A stretch of DNA of 64,000 bases from JAKACA01 sp052143575 (GTDB taxonomy: Bacteria > Actinomycetota > Acidimicrobiia > Acidimicrobiales > Bog-793): positions 45,211-109,210 of the forward strand of contig JBKQSP010000054.1 in assembly GCA_052143575.1 (NCBI GenBank), in the 5' to 3' direction. Position numbers and translations under genes: made by a program. Shown piece after piece: positions 16,571 through 25,274 of the stretch. The number at the start of each line of letters is the position of its first letter. Position 1 is the stretch's first letter. The notes beneath the pieces are model-generated. The model searched no databases, was not told where the DNA came from, and saw nothing but the letters and a program-made list of their open reading frames with translations.

Positions 16571-18181
16571 TCAGGAGTTCTCCGGTGCGCCGGCCGGCCC
16601 GGGAGCCCCAGCCTGCTTGGCGAGGAAGTCCTCGGTCACGAGCGTGGCGGTGTCCCGGTTGAGCGTCTCCCCGCCGAAGAAGGACGGGTTGATGGCCTTG
16701 TACACGAACATGAGGACGATCCCGACCACCGCTGTGAGGACGTCGATGACGAAGACGCCGCTGAGTTGCTCGTGCGGTGGGAACGGCAGCGTGAACGACG
16801 TGTAGCTGCCGCTCCGCGTGGCGCTCCAGTAGTACCAGAAGCTCCAGCCGAGGATGAACCAGAGGATGAGCCCCCCGATGAGCGGGACGATGCCACGCAT
16901 CACGAGGTTGCGGGCGCTCTCGCGTAGTGTCGCCCGGTAGTACCAGGCGCAGGCGAAGCCAGTCAGCCCGTAGTAGAAGGCGATCCAGACACCGAGCGCC
17001 GACACGGCGTCACCGATGACCGCTCCACGCGAGAGGAAGTTCATGATGACGTAGAGGACGATCGAGACGAAGCCCATCGCCACCGTCGAGAACGTCGGGG
17101 TCAGGAAGCGCCGGTGGATGTCGCCGAACTTCGCCGGGATCGACTTGTACACCGCCATCGAGAGCGTCGTGCGAGCGGTCGGAAGGATGGTTGTCTGGGT
17201 CGACGCCGCCGCCGACGAGAGGATCATGAGGTACAGCAGGTGGACGGGGACGGAGGCGACGTGAGAATGGCCGAAGATTGCCGGCCCGAGCACCGAGAGG
17301 ACATCGTTTACATTGCTCGGGTTGCCGAGGCCGACGCCGGTTGTGCCGAGCCCGGCGAACGATTGCACGGACAGCACAACGAGCGCATAGATGCCGAGAA
17401 GCACAAAGGTCGAGAGCACGGCGGCCTTGCCTGGCACCGTCTCGGCGTTGGCGGTCTCCTCGTTGCAGGCGACGGCCGTGTCCCAGCCCCAGTAGATGAA
17501 CAGCATCAGGGAGAACCCGACAATGAGGTTGCTGAAGCTGTCGGCGAAGGGGTTGAACCACGTGAGCGTCGGATGCAAGTGCCCAAGCGGCGCGTGGCCG
17601 GTGGCGACCTTCACGAGGGCGAACACCGAGAGCAGCGTCAACATCGTGAGCTCGATGCCGAGCAGCGCCTTTTGGAAGTTGGCCGAGACCTCGATACCGA
17701 CGTAGCAGATGGCCGTCATGGCGACGATCCAGAGGATCCCGACGAGCAGCACCCAGGGGCTGGCGGCGTCGTTGCCGATGCTCGTGGTGTTGAAGAGGTC
17801 GAAGACGTACTGGCCGGCGATCTGAGCGAGGCTGGCCATGACGACGAGGTCGGCGGCGATGATGCCCCACCCGCCGTACCATCCCGTCTTTGGCCCGAAC
17901 GCCCGGGTGGCCCACGTGAAGGTCGTGCCGCAGTCGGGGTCGGCCTTGTTGAGCTCGTTGTAGCCGACCGAGATGCACCACATCGGGATGAAGGCCAGGA
18001 TCGTCACGATGGGCGCCTGCAGACCGATGGCGGCTACCACGAAGCCGAGCGTGGCCGCCAGGCTGTAGGCCGGTGCCGTCGAGGCCACTCCGATAACGAC
18101 GCTCGAGATGAGCCCGAGCGCCCCGCGCTTGAGACCCTTGTCCTGTGCCTGGCCTGCCGGCTCCACCGCGATCGTTGCCAC
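16571..18181 (-). CDS. APC-superfamily amino acid permease
   Basis: 536 residues, about 12-14 membrane segments. The N-terminal helix-breaking motif is SSVVIGVASTAPAYSLAATL, followed by a GTTFTWATRAFG segment typical of APC permeases and YWGWDTAVACNEET in the middle. The C-terminus adds two TM segments after ILGWSFWYYW. It should import or exchange an amino acid or amine. The substrate is not deducible, although proximity to the cysteine pathway is suggestive only. It is monocistronic, with a 267-base leader region shared divergently with the CFA synthase gene. Confidence 0.92.
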   Translation of the reverse strand: MATIAVEPAGQAQDKGLKRGALGLISSVVIGVASTAPAYSLAATLGFVVAAIGLQAPIVTILAFIPMWCISVGYNELNKADPDCGTTFTWATRAFGPKTGWYGGWGIIAADLVVMASLAQIAGQYVFDLFNTTSIGNDAASPWVLLVGILWIVAMTAICYVGIEVSANFQKALLGIELTMLTLLSVFALVKVATGHAPLGHLHPTLTWFNPFADSFSNLIVGFSLMLFIYWGWDTAVACNEETANAETVPGKAAVLSTFVLLGIYALVVLSVQSFAGLGTTGVGLGNPSNVNDVLSVLGPAIFGHSHVASVPVHLLYLMILSSAAASTQTTILPTARTTLSMAVYKSIPAKFGDIHRRFLTPTFSTVAMGFVSIVLYVIMNFLSRGAVIGDAVSALGVWIAFYYGLTGFACAWYYRATLRESARNLVMRGIVPLIGGLILWFILGWSFWYYWSATRSGSYTSFTLPFPPHEQLSGVFVIDVLTAVVGIVLMFVYKAINPSFFGGETLNRDTATLVTEDFLAKQAGAPGPAGAPENS

Positions 18182-18261
18182 GTCGCCCCTCCCTGCGATG
18201 CACGATCAGGTGTGGCGAAGCCCAACGACGCGGGTCTTTCCCCGGCCACCCCTGAGGATTT

Positions 18262-18289
18262 CCGGGCAACCATAGCTTGCTTGGCCCGG
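18262..18289. other. hairpin in the divergent permease/CFA-synthase leader region
   Basis: CCGGGC (18262-18267) and GCCCGG (18284-18289) can pair, with partial extension inside. It lies 80-108 bases upstream of the permease start in a 267-base intergenic region. I compared it by eye with common riboswitch classes (SAM, TPP, ydaO, ykkC, glycine) and found no convincing match. It may be a leader structure or chance in GC-rich DNA. Confidence 0.25.
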
Positions 18290-18448
18290 CTCGTCACCTG
18301 AAAAACGAAGGCAATTACGCGTCGCGCCTACGGAATCCGTGGAATCGGGCCTCGAGGACGACTGATTCGGTGCAATGGGGGGAGTACAGCCTCCGCTGGG
18401 CGATGGTGCCCGCTGCGGACGGGCGGGCTCAGGTCCTATCGTCGCGCT

Positions 18449-19657
18449 GTGACCGCGGCCACGAAACTCGTCAAGCTCTTGGGGCGCCGCCTCCACGGCG
18501 GCACCATCGTGGTCGATGAGGGGGGCGCTCATTGGAGCCTCGGCGACGGCGAGCCGGTCGTGCACGTCGTCGTGCACGATGAGCGGGCGTGGTCCAGCTT
18601 GCTCAGAGGAGGTTCGGTCGGGCTCGGCGCCGGGTACGTCGAAGGCTGGTGGGACGCCGACGACCTCACCGACCTCGTGCGAATCCTCCTCGTCAACACC
18701 GGGACGATCCGTTCGGCGCTCGACGGGCTCGGCCGCTTCGGGGCTCCCGTCTTCGACCAGGCCGCCCGCTTCGGCCGCCACACACCCGCGCAGGACCGCC
18801 AGAACGTGCAGGCTCATTACGACCTGCCAGGGGAGCTGTTCGAGGTCATGCTCGACGAGACGATGGCGTACTCGTGCGCCGTCTTCGAGCGGCCCGGCGT
18901 CACCCTGGCCGAGGCGCAGCGGGCGAAGTTCGACCGGCTCTGCCGCAAGCTGCGGCTCGCCCCGGGCGATGATCTCGTCGAGATCGGGAGCGGCTGGGGG
19001 GGCTTCGCCATCCACGCCGCCGAGCGCTACGGCTGTCGGGTCATCACCACCACGGTGTCAGATGCCCAGCGCGAGGTGGCATCCAAGCGCGTCGCCGAGG
19101 CGGGCCTCGCCGACCGCGTGAGCGTGCTCGGCCGCGATTACCGGGAGCTGGAGGGTCGCTACGACAAGCTCGTGTCCGTGGAGATGATCGAGGCCGTCGA
19201 CTGGCGCTCCCATGACACGTTCTTCGCGTCCTGCTCGCGCCTGCTCCGCCCCAACGGCCTGATGGCCCTGCAGGCCATCACGATCGCAGAGCGCAGCTTC
19301 GAGCGAGCCAAGCTGCACGACGATTTCATCCGGAAGATGATCTTCCCGGGCGGCTGCATCCCCTCGGTGGAGGCCATCGCCCGTTCCGTCGCCCGAGCGA
19401 CCGATCTCGCCATCATCGATCTCGAGGACATCGGTCGCCATTACGCCGAGACGCTCCGCCGGTGGGACGTCGCCCTGCGCGCCGGTCGAGCCCGCCTGGA
19501 GGCAGCGGGCCTCGATGAGCGCTTCCGTCGCCTCTGGGATCTCTACTTGTGCTACTGCGAGGCGGCATTTCTGGAACGCCACATCAGTGACGTCCAGATC
19601 CTGCTCGCCAAGCCGGCCTGGCGACCGGAGCGGGCTTTCGATCTTCGCCCGGTCTGA
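18449..19657 (+). CDS. cyclopropane-fatty-acyl-phospholipid synthase family methyltransferase
   Basis: 402 residues, normal for the CFA synthase family. The N-terminal lipid-binding part has GYVEGWWDADDLTDLVR and the link HYDLPGELFEVMLDETMAYSCAVF. The SAM-binding loop is VEIGSGWGGFAIHAAE, and the catalytic region EMIEAVDWRSHDTFF and FIRKMIFPGGCIPS is intact. It adds a methylene or methyl group to unsaturated acyl chains of membrane phospholipids using SAM. The GTG start at 18449 is the first in frame. It converges on the Rrf2 gene and is divergent from the APC permease. Confidence 0.93.
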   Translation: MTAATKLVKLLGRRLHGGTIVVDEGGAHWSLGDGEPVVHVVVHDERAWSSLLRGGSVGLGAGYVEGWWDADDLTDLVRILLVNTGTIRSALDGLGRFGAPVFDQAARFGRHTPAQDRQNVQAHYDLPGELFEVMLDETMAYSCAVFERPGVTLAEAQRAKFDRLCRKLRLAPGDDLVEIGSGWGGFAIHAAERYGCRVITTTVSDAQREVASKRVAEAGLADRVSVLGRDYRELEGRYDKLVSVEMIEAVDWRSHDTFFASCSRLLRPNGLMALQAITIAERSFERAKLHDDFIRKMIFPGGCIPSVEAIARSVARATDLAIIDLEDIGRHYAETLRRWDVALRAGRARLEAAGLDERFRRLWDLYLCYCEAAFLERHISDVQILLAKPAWRPERAFDLRPV

Positions 19658-19678
19658 GAGCCGCCCGCGCAGCCGGCT

Positions 19679-20146
19679 TCAGCGAGGGTCCCAGGCGTCC
19701 GGCTGGGCGAGCATGTGGCGGATGTGGTCCGGCAGTTCACCGGTCACGACTTGCTCGAGGGTGACCTCGTCGAGAACGCTGCGCAGGCAGGCACGAACGG
19801 CGACCCAGACAGACTGCAGGTGCTCGGCAGCGTGCTCGTACGACGCGGCCTCGGGGCGCACGCCGCGCACCTCGGCGAGGGGGCCCTCCAGGCGGCGAAA
19901 CACCTCGCCGATCGTGATCTCCGATGCCGGGCGGGCAAGCTGGTAACCGCCCTCGTTTCCTCGCTGGCTCGTGACGATGCCGACGCGACGCAGCTCGTTC
20001 AGGATGGCCCGCAGGAAACGAACCGGGAGTCCTTGGGCATTGGCGAGCTCCTCGGCCGTCAGCGGCTCACCGTTACGAGCCGCCAACGTGCAAAGAGCAC
20101 GAAGGGCGTATTCGACCCTTGCGGAGATGTGCACCCACGCATTCAA
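19679..20146 (-). CDS. Rrf2-family transcriptional regulator without an Fe-S cysteine cluster
   Basis: 155 residues. The Rrf2 winged helix is plain: HISARVEYALRALCTLA, LTAEELANAQGLPVRFLRAI, LNELRRVGIVTSQRG, NEGGYQLARPASEITIGEV. IscR and NsrR carry three cysteines around residues 90-110; here only a single Cys (RACLRSVL) follows the domain, so an Fe-S cofactor is unlikely. ATG 20146 is used, but GTG 20134 (VHISARVEYAL) fits family N-termini equally well. A 13-bp palindrome abuts the ATG and is a candidate autoregulatory site. Targets are unknown. Confidence 0.88.
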   Translation of the reverse strand: MNAWVHISARVEYALRALCTLAARNGEPLTAEELANAQGLPVRFLRAILNELRRVGIVTSQRGNEGGYQLARPASEITIGEVFRRLEGPLAEVRGVRPEAASYEHAAEHLQSVWVAVRACLRSVLDEVTLEQVVTGELPDHIRHMLAQPDAWDPR

Positions 20147-20159
20147 CCCGAATTACGGG
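20147..20159. promoter_or_regulatory. 13-bp palindrome at the Rrf2 start, candidate operator
   Basis: CCCGAATTACGGG is symmetric except at its centre (arms CCCG and CGGG, A+T-rich middle) and touches the Rrf2 ATG. An A+T-rich palindrome is rare in this composition, and Rrf2 proteins commonly repress themselves. Binding is inferred. Confidence 0.4.
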
Positions 20160-20190
20160 CACTGATGCGAGCACTTCGAGAGAAATCGCC

Positions 20191-20679
20191 TCAGTCGTCG
20201 ACCATGAGGTGGGAATCGACCATCTCGAGGTAGTTGCCCCAAGCCTGGCGGACGGCCTCGCGATGGGCGTCCAACTCGCCGTCAACCGCCGCCCGGTACG
20301 TGTTGCGGGCGTCGTTGACGTTACGCAGGTAGTCGTCCCGTGCGATGGCCATGTTCTCGTTGTAGGTCTTGCGAACCTGTGCTGCGGTTTCGTTGTAGGT
20401 CGCCCTCGCCTGGGCGACGATGTCGCGCCGCATGGTCGAGGGGGCGTTGGCGACAGCTTGCTTGTAGAGGGCCCAGGCCTCGTCGATCTGCTGGCCGTGC
20501 GTGCTCTCGGCAGCAGACTGCATCGTCTCGTAGGTGACTCGCGCAGGATCGAGGGCGGTCTCGAATGCGTCCCAGGCCCGCTCGACGGCTTCCCGGTAGA
20601 TCTCCCAGGCATCATCAATGATTCCTAGGTACTGGTTGCGCGCCTCAAGGTCTGCCGCTCTCGTGTCAGCATTCGCCAT
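20191..20679 (-). CDS. uncharacterised all-helical protein with periodic Trp/Tyr residues
   Basis: 162 residues, no recognised domain. It is highly charged, without prolines over long stretches, and should form long amphipathic helices. Aromatic residues recur with near-heptad or 11-residue spacing in segments such as AWEIYREAVERAWDAF, AWALYKQAV, ATYNETAAQVRKTYNENM, YLRNVNDARNTYRAAV and AWGNYLEMV. There is no signal peptide, TM segment or cysteine. GGAGGAGG lies seven bases upstream of ATG 20679, and codon use matches true genes. A cytosolic scaffold, membrane-surface or coiled-coil role is possible. It stands alone between the Rrf2 and helicase genes. Confidence 0.75.
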   Translation of the reverse strand: MANADTRAADLEARNQYLGIIDDAWEIYREAVERAWDAFETALDPARVTYETMQSAAESTHGQQIDEAWALYKQAVANAPSTMRRDIVAQARATYNETAAQVRKTYNENMAIARDDYLRNVNDARNTYRAAVDGELDAHREAVRQAWGNYLEMVDSHLMVDD

Positions 20680-20866
20680 CCAGCATCCTCCTCCCGGTCC
20701 CCCAACGCTAGCGCGCTGTCTGGAGGTCGACCATACGACTCAACTCTTCCTCCGAACGCTCCTTTTCACGGCGGTGTGTAGCCAAGCCGTCACTTCGCGT
20801 GACAGCCTACAACGGGCGAGCGCCCTCGTGGAGAGCACGGCTCGAAGGAGGCCAACGGCCGAGCCC

Positions 20867-20892
20867 GCCGCCCGTGCCGAATGGCGGGCGGC
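20867..20892 (-). terminator. hairpin immediately after the helicase gene
   Basis: GCCGCCCG (20867-20874) and CGGGCGGC (20885-20892) form a perfect 8-bp stem with a 10-base loop, directly next to the helicase stop (20893). Its position fits a terminator of the minus-strand transcript; a T-run is lacking, as is common in high-GC genomes. Confidence 0.5.
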
Positions 20893-22797
20893 TCACGCCC
20901 CCTCGAGGAGGCGACGGCTCTCCGCCAGGGCCAGCCGGGCGGCGTCGGGCGCCGCCTTCTGGAGGCGCTGCAGGTCTCGATGAGCGGCTTCGATGGCGCT
21001 CAGCCACGGCGAAGGGGAACGCTCCATTGGACGGCTGTTGGGGAAGGAGCGCTCGTGCGCCCACGAGCAGTGCAGCTCCTCTTCGGCGCGAGTGCACGCC
21101 ACGTAGAGGAGCCGGCGCTCCTCTGCAAGGGCATCCTGATCTCGCGCATGGGCGATGGGCACGTAACCGTCCTCGAGGCCGGCGACGAACACGACGGCCC
21201 ACTCGAGGCCCTTGGCGCGGTGAAACGTCGTGAGCTCGACGGCATCCCGGCGCACGGGGTCGTGGTCGCGGCCGTGCACCGCCTCTAACCAACTCCGGAA
21301 ACCCGCCCCGTTCGCCGCCACGTCCTCGGCCAGGTACTCGCCGGCGAGGCGTGCGAGCGCCGCCAGGTCGAGTCGCGTGGCATCGAACCCGGCTTCGTCC
21401 TCGGCGTCGGGGTCGTCTTCCTCCGGCGCCCGCGTGCTGACGAGGAGATCAGCCGCCCAGGCGGCCAGTGCGGGCGCATCGTTCGACCGAGCCGCCGCCC
21501 GGACCGCCTCCTGCACCCAGGGTTTGCCGAGCAGGCCGGCGGTGCTGGCGACGTGACACGGCACACCTTTTGCCTTGAACGCTTCTTCGAGGGCCCCGAG
21601 TTGGGCATTCGTGCGCGCCAGGACGGCAATCTGCGACCAGGAACGACCGGGGCGCCTGGCGCGTCGCGCCCCCTCGGCGATGGCGGCGGCTTCGGCCGCC
21701 TCGTCGGCGTAGGAGGCGACCGTCGGGATGGGGCCCTCCGGGCGGACCCCTCCCGCCGCAGCCGCCTTCGTCTCGCCGAGGACGGCGCCTGCAACGGTCA
21801 GGACCTCGTGTGTCGACCGGTAGTTGATCGTGAGTCGTACGACCTGGGCACCGGGAAAGTCGTTGGGGAAGTCGGCGATGGCCCGCGGGTTGGAGCCGTT
21901 CCAGGCGTAGATGGCCTGTTGAGGATCGCCGACGACGCAGAGGTCGTCGTTCGTCCCGAGCCAGGCGCGCAGGAGGCGCTGCTGGGCGTCGTTGACGTCC
22001 TGGTACTCGTCGACGAAGAGATGGCGGAACCGCCAGTGGGCCGATGCGGCGAACTCGTGATCGGCGAGCAGCTGCTCCGTACAGCGGGCAAGGAGGTCCT
22101 CGAAGTCGAGTACGCCCCGGCGCCGCTTGTGCAACTCATAGCGTTCCCAGATCTCGGCGACCTCCGTCGGATCCCACGTGGCACGCCGACCGGCGAAGGC
22201 GGCCGCCCGCACGAAGCCGTCCGGCCGCAGGCAGCGAGATTTCGCCCATTCGATCTCCGAGGCGAGATCGGCCACCGTGGCCTTGCCACCACGGACCTTG
22301 ACGGCGGCGGGTCGTCGCCGGCCCGGCGAGGAGCGGGAGGCCATGCCAGAGTCGTCGAGCACGTCCATCAACATGCGCACCTTCGACCCGAGCACGACGG
22401 GGGGACGGCGGTTCTGCTCTGCGGCGAGCCTCTTGAGCTCCGCCAGGGCCACGGAGTGGAACGTGCCCGCCGTCACCGCCTCGGGCAGCCCGAGCGCCAT
22501 CAGGCGGGAGCGCATCTCTGTGGCCGCCTTCCGAGTGAAGGTGAGGGCGAGGACGTGCACGGCAGTGGCCGAACCGTTCATCACCCGCCAGGCGATGCGC
22601 CTCGTGAGCACCCGGGTCTTGCCGGAGCCGGCGCCTGCCAGCACGCACAGCGGCGTCGCCGGCGTCGTGATCGCCTCGAGCTGCTCCTCATCGCAGCCGG
22701 CGAGCAAGTCACGCTCGCGGCGTGTCCAGTCCCGGGGGCTCCGTTCGCCTGCCACACCTGGACGGTACCGCAGGGCTGTGTCAGCCGGGATGGGCAC
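20893..22797 (-). CDS. UvrD/PcrA-like superfamily 1 DNA helicase
   Basis: About 634 residues from GTG 22797. SF1 motifs appear in order: Walker A LAGAGSGKTRVLTRRIAWR, Ia TFTRKAATEMRSRL, motif II LFVDEYQDVNDAQQRLL, motif III VVGDPQQAIYAWNG, motif IV LTINYRSTHEVL, motif V TTFHRAKGLEWAVVFV and motif VI RRLLYVACTRAEEEL. It unwinds DNA 3'-5' in repair or replication restart. It is shorter than canonical PcrA (~720-780), without the usual C-terminal extension. The start is uncertain: GTG 22755 would give 620 residues, and the frame stays open to 22914, overlapping the divergent hydrolase. Confidence 0.93.
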   Translation of the reverse strand: MPIPADTALRYRPGVAGERSPRDWTRRERDLLAGCDEEQLEAITTPATPLCVLAGAGSGKTRVLTRRIAWRVMNGSATAVHVLALTFTRKAATEMRSRLMALGLPEAVTAGTFHSVALAELKRLAAEQNRRPPVVLGSKVRMLMDVLDDSGMASRSSPGRRRPAAVKVRGGKATVADLASEIEWAKSRCLRPDGFVRAAAFAGRRATWDPTEVAEIWERYELHKRRRGVLDFEDLLARCTEQLLADHEFAASAHWRFRHLFVDEYQDVNDAQQRLLRAWLGTNDDLCVVGDPQQAIYAWNGSNPRAIADFPNDFPGAQVVRLTINYRSTHEVLTVAGAVLGETKAAAAGGVRPEGPIPTVASYADEAAEAAAIAEGARRARRPGRSWSQIAVLARTNAQLGALEEAFKAKGVPCHVASTAGLLGKPWVQEAVRAAARSNDAPALAAWAADLLVSTRAPEEDDPDAEDEAGFDATRLDLAALARLAGEYLAEDVAANGAGFRSWLEAVHGRDHDPVRRDAVELTTFHRAKGLEWAVVFVAGLEDGYVPIAHARDQDALAEERRLLYVACTRAEEELHCSWAHERSFPNSRPMERSPSPWLSAIEAAHRDLQRLQKAAPDAARLALAESRRLLEGA

Positions 22798-22877
22798 GCC
22801 CTGCGCACCGGGCGCCACCGCCGTGCCCCACAGCAGCCCAGGGTCGAGGTGAGCCAGGTTCGAGACCCGGCTCAGGT

Positions 22878-23636
22878 ATGTTCCAAGGGGTGCTGACCTC
22901 CTTTGCCGGCGCACAGCTGTTTGGGGAGTCCTACGGGTCGGGCACCCCGGCCGTCCTCGCGCTGCACGGCTGGCGTCGCGACCACCAGGATTGGGCCGCC
23001 GCGCTCACACAGCCCGAGCCGGCGCTCGATGCGATCGCCATCGACCTGCCGGGTTTCGGCGGGACGCCCGTCCCTGGGGAAGCCTGGGGCTCCCGGCGCT
23101 ATGCCGAGGCGCTGCAGCCGTTGCTCGAAGACATGCAGACTCGCGTCGTCGTGCTCGGTCACTCCTTCGGCGGACGGGTCGGCGTCCATCTGGCGGCCAT
23201 GGCGCCGGATCGCGTCGCCGGTCTCGTGCTCACCGGAGCGCCGCTCTTTCGCGCCTCAGATGCCAAAGCCCGCTCACCCCTTCGCTTTCGCCTCGTGAAG
23301 AGGCTCGCAAGAGCCGGGCTCGTCTCCGAGGAGCGCTTGGAGGAGCAGCGCCGACGCTACGGGTCGGCCGACTACAACGCCGCCAGCGGCGTCATGCGCG
23401 ACATCTTCGTAACGCTCGTGGCGGAGGACTACAGCGACGCCATCTCGCGCCTGAAGTGCCCCGTGGAGCTCGTGTGGGGCGACAACGACACCGAGGTGCC
23501 ACTCGTCGTCGCCCACAAGATCCAGGCCGCCGTCCCGGGGGGCGCCCATCTCGTCATCTGCGAGGGCGCCGGCCACATGACGCCTCTGACGGTGCCCGCC
23601 GAGCTGCGTGCCGCCGTCGCCCGGCTTCTTCCGTGA
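22878..23636 (+). CDS. alpha/beta hydrolase linked to a MurF-like gene
   Basis: 252 residues with a complete alpha/beta-hydrolase triad: nucleophile Ser in VLGHSFGGRVG, Asp in VWGDNDTEVP and His in GAGHMTPL; the oxyanion region is LALHGWRRDHQDW. No signal peptide. ATG 22878 is chosen, with GTG 22890 as alternative. Its stop overlaps the start of the MurF-like gene (GTGA, 23633-23636), so hydrolase, ligase and possibly the Ddl-like gene form one operon. It might act on an acyl or peptide intermediate of that pathway, but the substrate is unknown. Confidence 0.87.
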   Translation: MFQGVLTSFAGAQLFGESYGSGTPAVLALHGWRRDHQDWAAALTQPEPALDAIAIDLPGFGGTPVPGEAWGSRRYAEALQPLLEDMQTRVVVLGHSFGGRVGVHLAAMAPDRVAGLVLTGAPLFRASDAKARSPLRFRLVKRLARAGLVSEERLEEQRRRYGSADYNAASGVMRDIFVTLVAEDYSDAISRLKCPVELVWGDNDTEVPLVVAHKIQAAVPGGAHLVICEGAGHMTPLTVPAELRAAVARLLP

Positions 23637-25186
23637 GGGCGATCAGCGCTCTCGGCCTTGTCGTCGCTCTGGCCGGCGTCATCGCCGCCTCCCTCCGCTG
23701 GTTGCGCGTGGCCCAGCGGGAGCACTACCTGGCCGGCTCGGCCACGCGTTTTGCCGCCCGGTGGTGGAGGAGCACGCCAGCCGAGGCCGCCTGGCTCTCC
23801 GCCGGCCTCGCAGGCGCCGTCGCCTCCGTCTTCGCCGCCCCCGCCGGCGCCGTCGCCGGCGTCGTGGCGCTGGCGGCGCCGCGGCACCTCGGGCTGCGTG
23901 GGCGGACCTCGCGGCTCGTCTGGACGCGCCGCATGGTCGTGCTCGCCTCCGTCTTCGCTGCGCTGGAGGGGGCCATCATCGCCGTCGTGGCCGTCGTCTG
24001 GGGCCTGCACGCCGCTGACGTAGCCGCCGCCTTCCTGTGTCTGCTCAGCCCTCTCGCGCTGGACGCCGCCTTGGCGGCGACACGCCCCATCGAAACCCGC
24101 CTCGCCTCCTCCTTCGTCCGCCAAGCGACGGCCCGGCTGCAGCGCGTGCACCCGATCGTCGTCGCCGTCACCGGTTCCTACGGCAAGACGACCACGAAGG
24201 GTTACATCGCCCACCTCGTCGGGGCCGCCAAGGACACGCTGGCGAGCCCGCAGAGCTACAACAACCGGGCCGGGCTCTCCCGGACCGTCAACGAGCACCT
24301 CGGGCCCGCCACGGAGGTGCTCGTGGCCGAGATGGGGACCTACGGGCCGGGTGAGATCGCCGAGATGTGCTCGTGGGTGACGCCGGAGATCGCCGTCATC
24401 ACGGCCATCGGACCTGCCCACCTCGAGCGCTTCAAGAGCCTCGACCGCACGCTGAAGGCGAAAGCCGAGATCACCGAGCGGGCCCGTGTCAGTGTCCTCA
24501 ACGTCGACGACGAGCGGCTCGCCGGGCTTGCCAAGCTGCTCGACGGTGCTGGGCGAGCGGTGGTTCGGGCCTCCGGGTGCGATCCGGAGGCCGACGTCGC
24601 CGTCTTGTCGGTGCCCACGGGCATCGAGCTGCGCATCGGCGGTCGCCGCTTCGGAACCGCCATGACGGGACCTTCCGAGCGACCGACGGCATTGTCGAAC
24701 GCCGCTTGCGCCGTCGGCGTGGCGCTTCAGCTCGGGATCGAGCCCGAGACGTTGCTGGCGCGGCTCGCCACCTTGCCGGTGCCGGCGAACCGACTGCAGC
24801 GCTACCTCGCCGAGGGCGGTTACGTCGTGCTCGATGACACCTTCAATTCCAATCCGACCGGCGCCCGCCTCGCGCTTGCCCGCCTGCGCCTCGAAGCACC
24901 AGACGGCCGCCGTGTCCTCGTGACGCCGGGCATGGTCGAACTCGGACGCACGCAGGCGGAGGAGAACGCCGCCTTCGCCGAAGCGGCGGCCGCCGTCGTC
25001 TCCGACGTGGTCGTCGTGGCGCGTACGAACCGCCGGGCGCTCTCGGATGGAGCCCGTCGCCAGACGGGGGGAGCGGCCGTCGTGCTGGTCGATCGCCTGG
25101 ACCAAGCAGTTGCCTGGGTCCGAGGTCAGCTCGGGCCGGGAGACGCCGTTCTTTACGAGAACGATCTGCCCGATCACTTCCCGTGA
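23633..25186 (+). CDS. membrane-anchored MurF-like Mur ligase
   Basis: 517 residues. The first ~150 are hydrophobic, with several TM segments (ISALGLVVALAGVIAASLRW; WLSAGLAGAVASVFAAPAGA; MVVLASVFAALEGAIIAVVA). The Mur ligase ATPase core starts at ~175 with VAVTGSYGKTTTKGYIA, followed by SYNNRAGLSRTVN, VAEMGTYGPGEIAEM and ITAIGPAHLERF. The C-terminal domain has DDTFNSNPTGA. The core resembles MurF, which joins D-Ala-D-Ala to UDP-MurNAc-tripeptide, but the usual N-terminal UDP-substrate domain is missing and membrane helices take its place. It is coupled to the upstream hydrolase and lies 88 bases from the Ddl-like gene. It may be a paralogue acting on a lipid-linked or other substrate. Confidence 0.85.
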   Translation: MRAISALGLVVALAGVIAASLRWLRVAQREHYLAGSATRFAARWWRSTPAEAAWLSAGLAGAVASVFAAPAGAVAGVVALAAPRHLGLRGRTSRLVWTRRMVVLASVFAALEGAIIAVVAVVWGLHAADVAAAFLCLLSPLALDAALAATRPIETRLASSFVRQATARLQRVHPIVVAVTGSYGKTTTKGYIAHLVGAAKDTLASPQSYNNRAGLSRTVNEHLGPATEVLVAEMGTYGPGEIAEMCSWVTPEIAVITAIGPAHLERFKSLDRTLKAKAEITERARVSVLNVDDERLAGLAKLLDGAGRAVVRASGCDPEADVAVLSVPTGIELRIGGRRFGTAMTGPSERPTALSNAACAVGVALQLGIEPETLLARLATLPVPANRLQRYLAEGGYVVLDDTFNSNPTGARLALARLRLEAPDGRRVLVTPGMVELGRTQAEENAAFAEAAAAVVSDVVVVARTNRRALSDGARRQTGGAAVVLVDRLDQAVAWVRGQLGPGDAVLYENDLPDHFP

Positions 25187-25274
25187 TCGGTGCCGAAGCG
25201 GCCTCCCACAAGCCGGCGGAGCAGCGGTACGGTCCGATAGCTTCCCCCTGCGCACCGCTAGAGTGAGCGCCGCA

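Noticed and set aside
18182..18320. SAM, ydaO or guanidine riboswitch upstream of the permease or CFA synthase
   Set aside because: Short similarities such as a CCGGGCAACC string occur, but the conserved core elements and helices of these classes could not be assembled.
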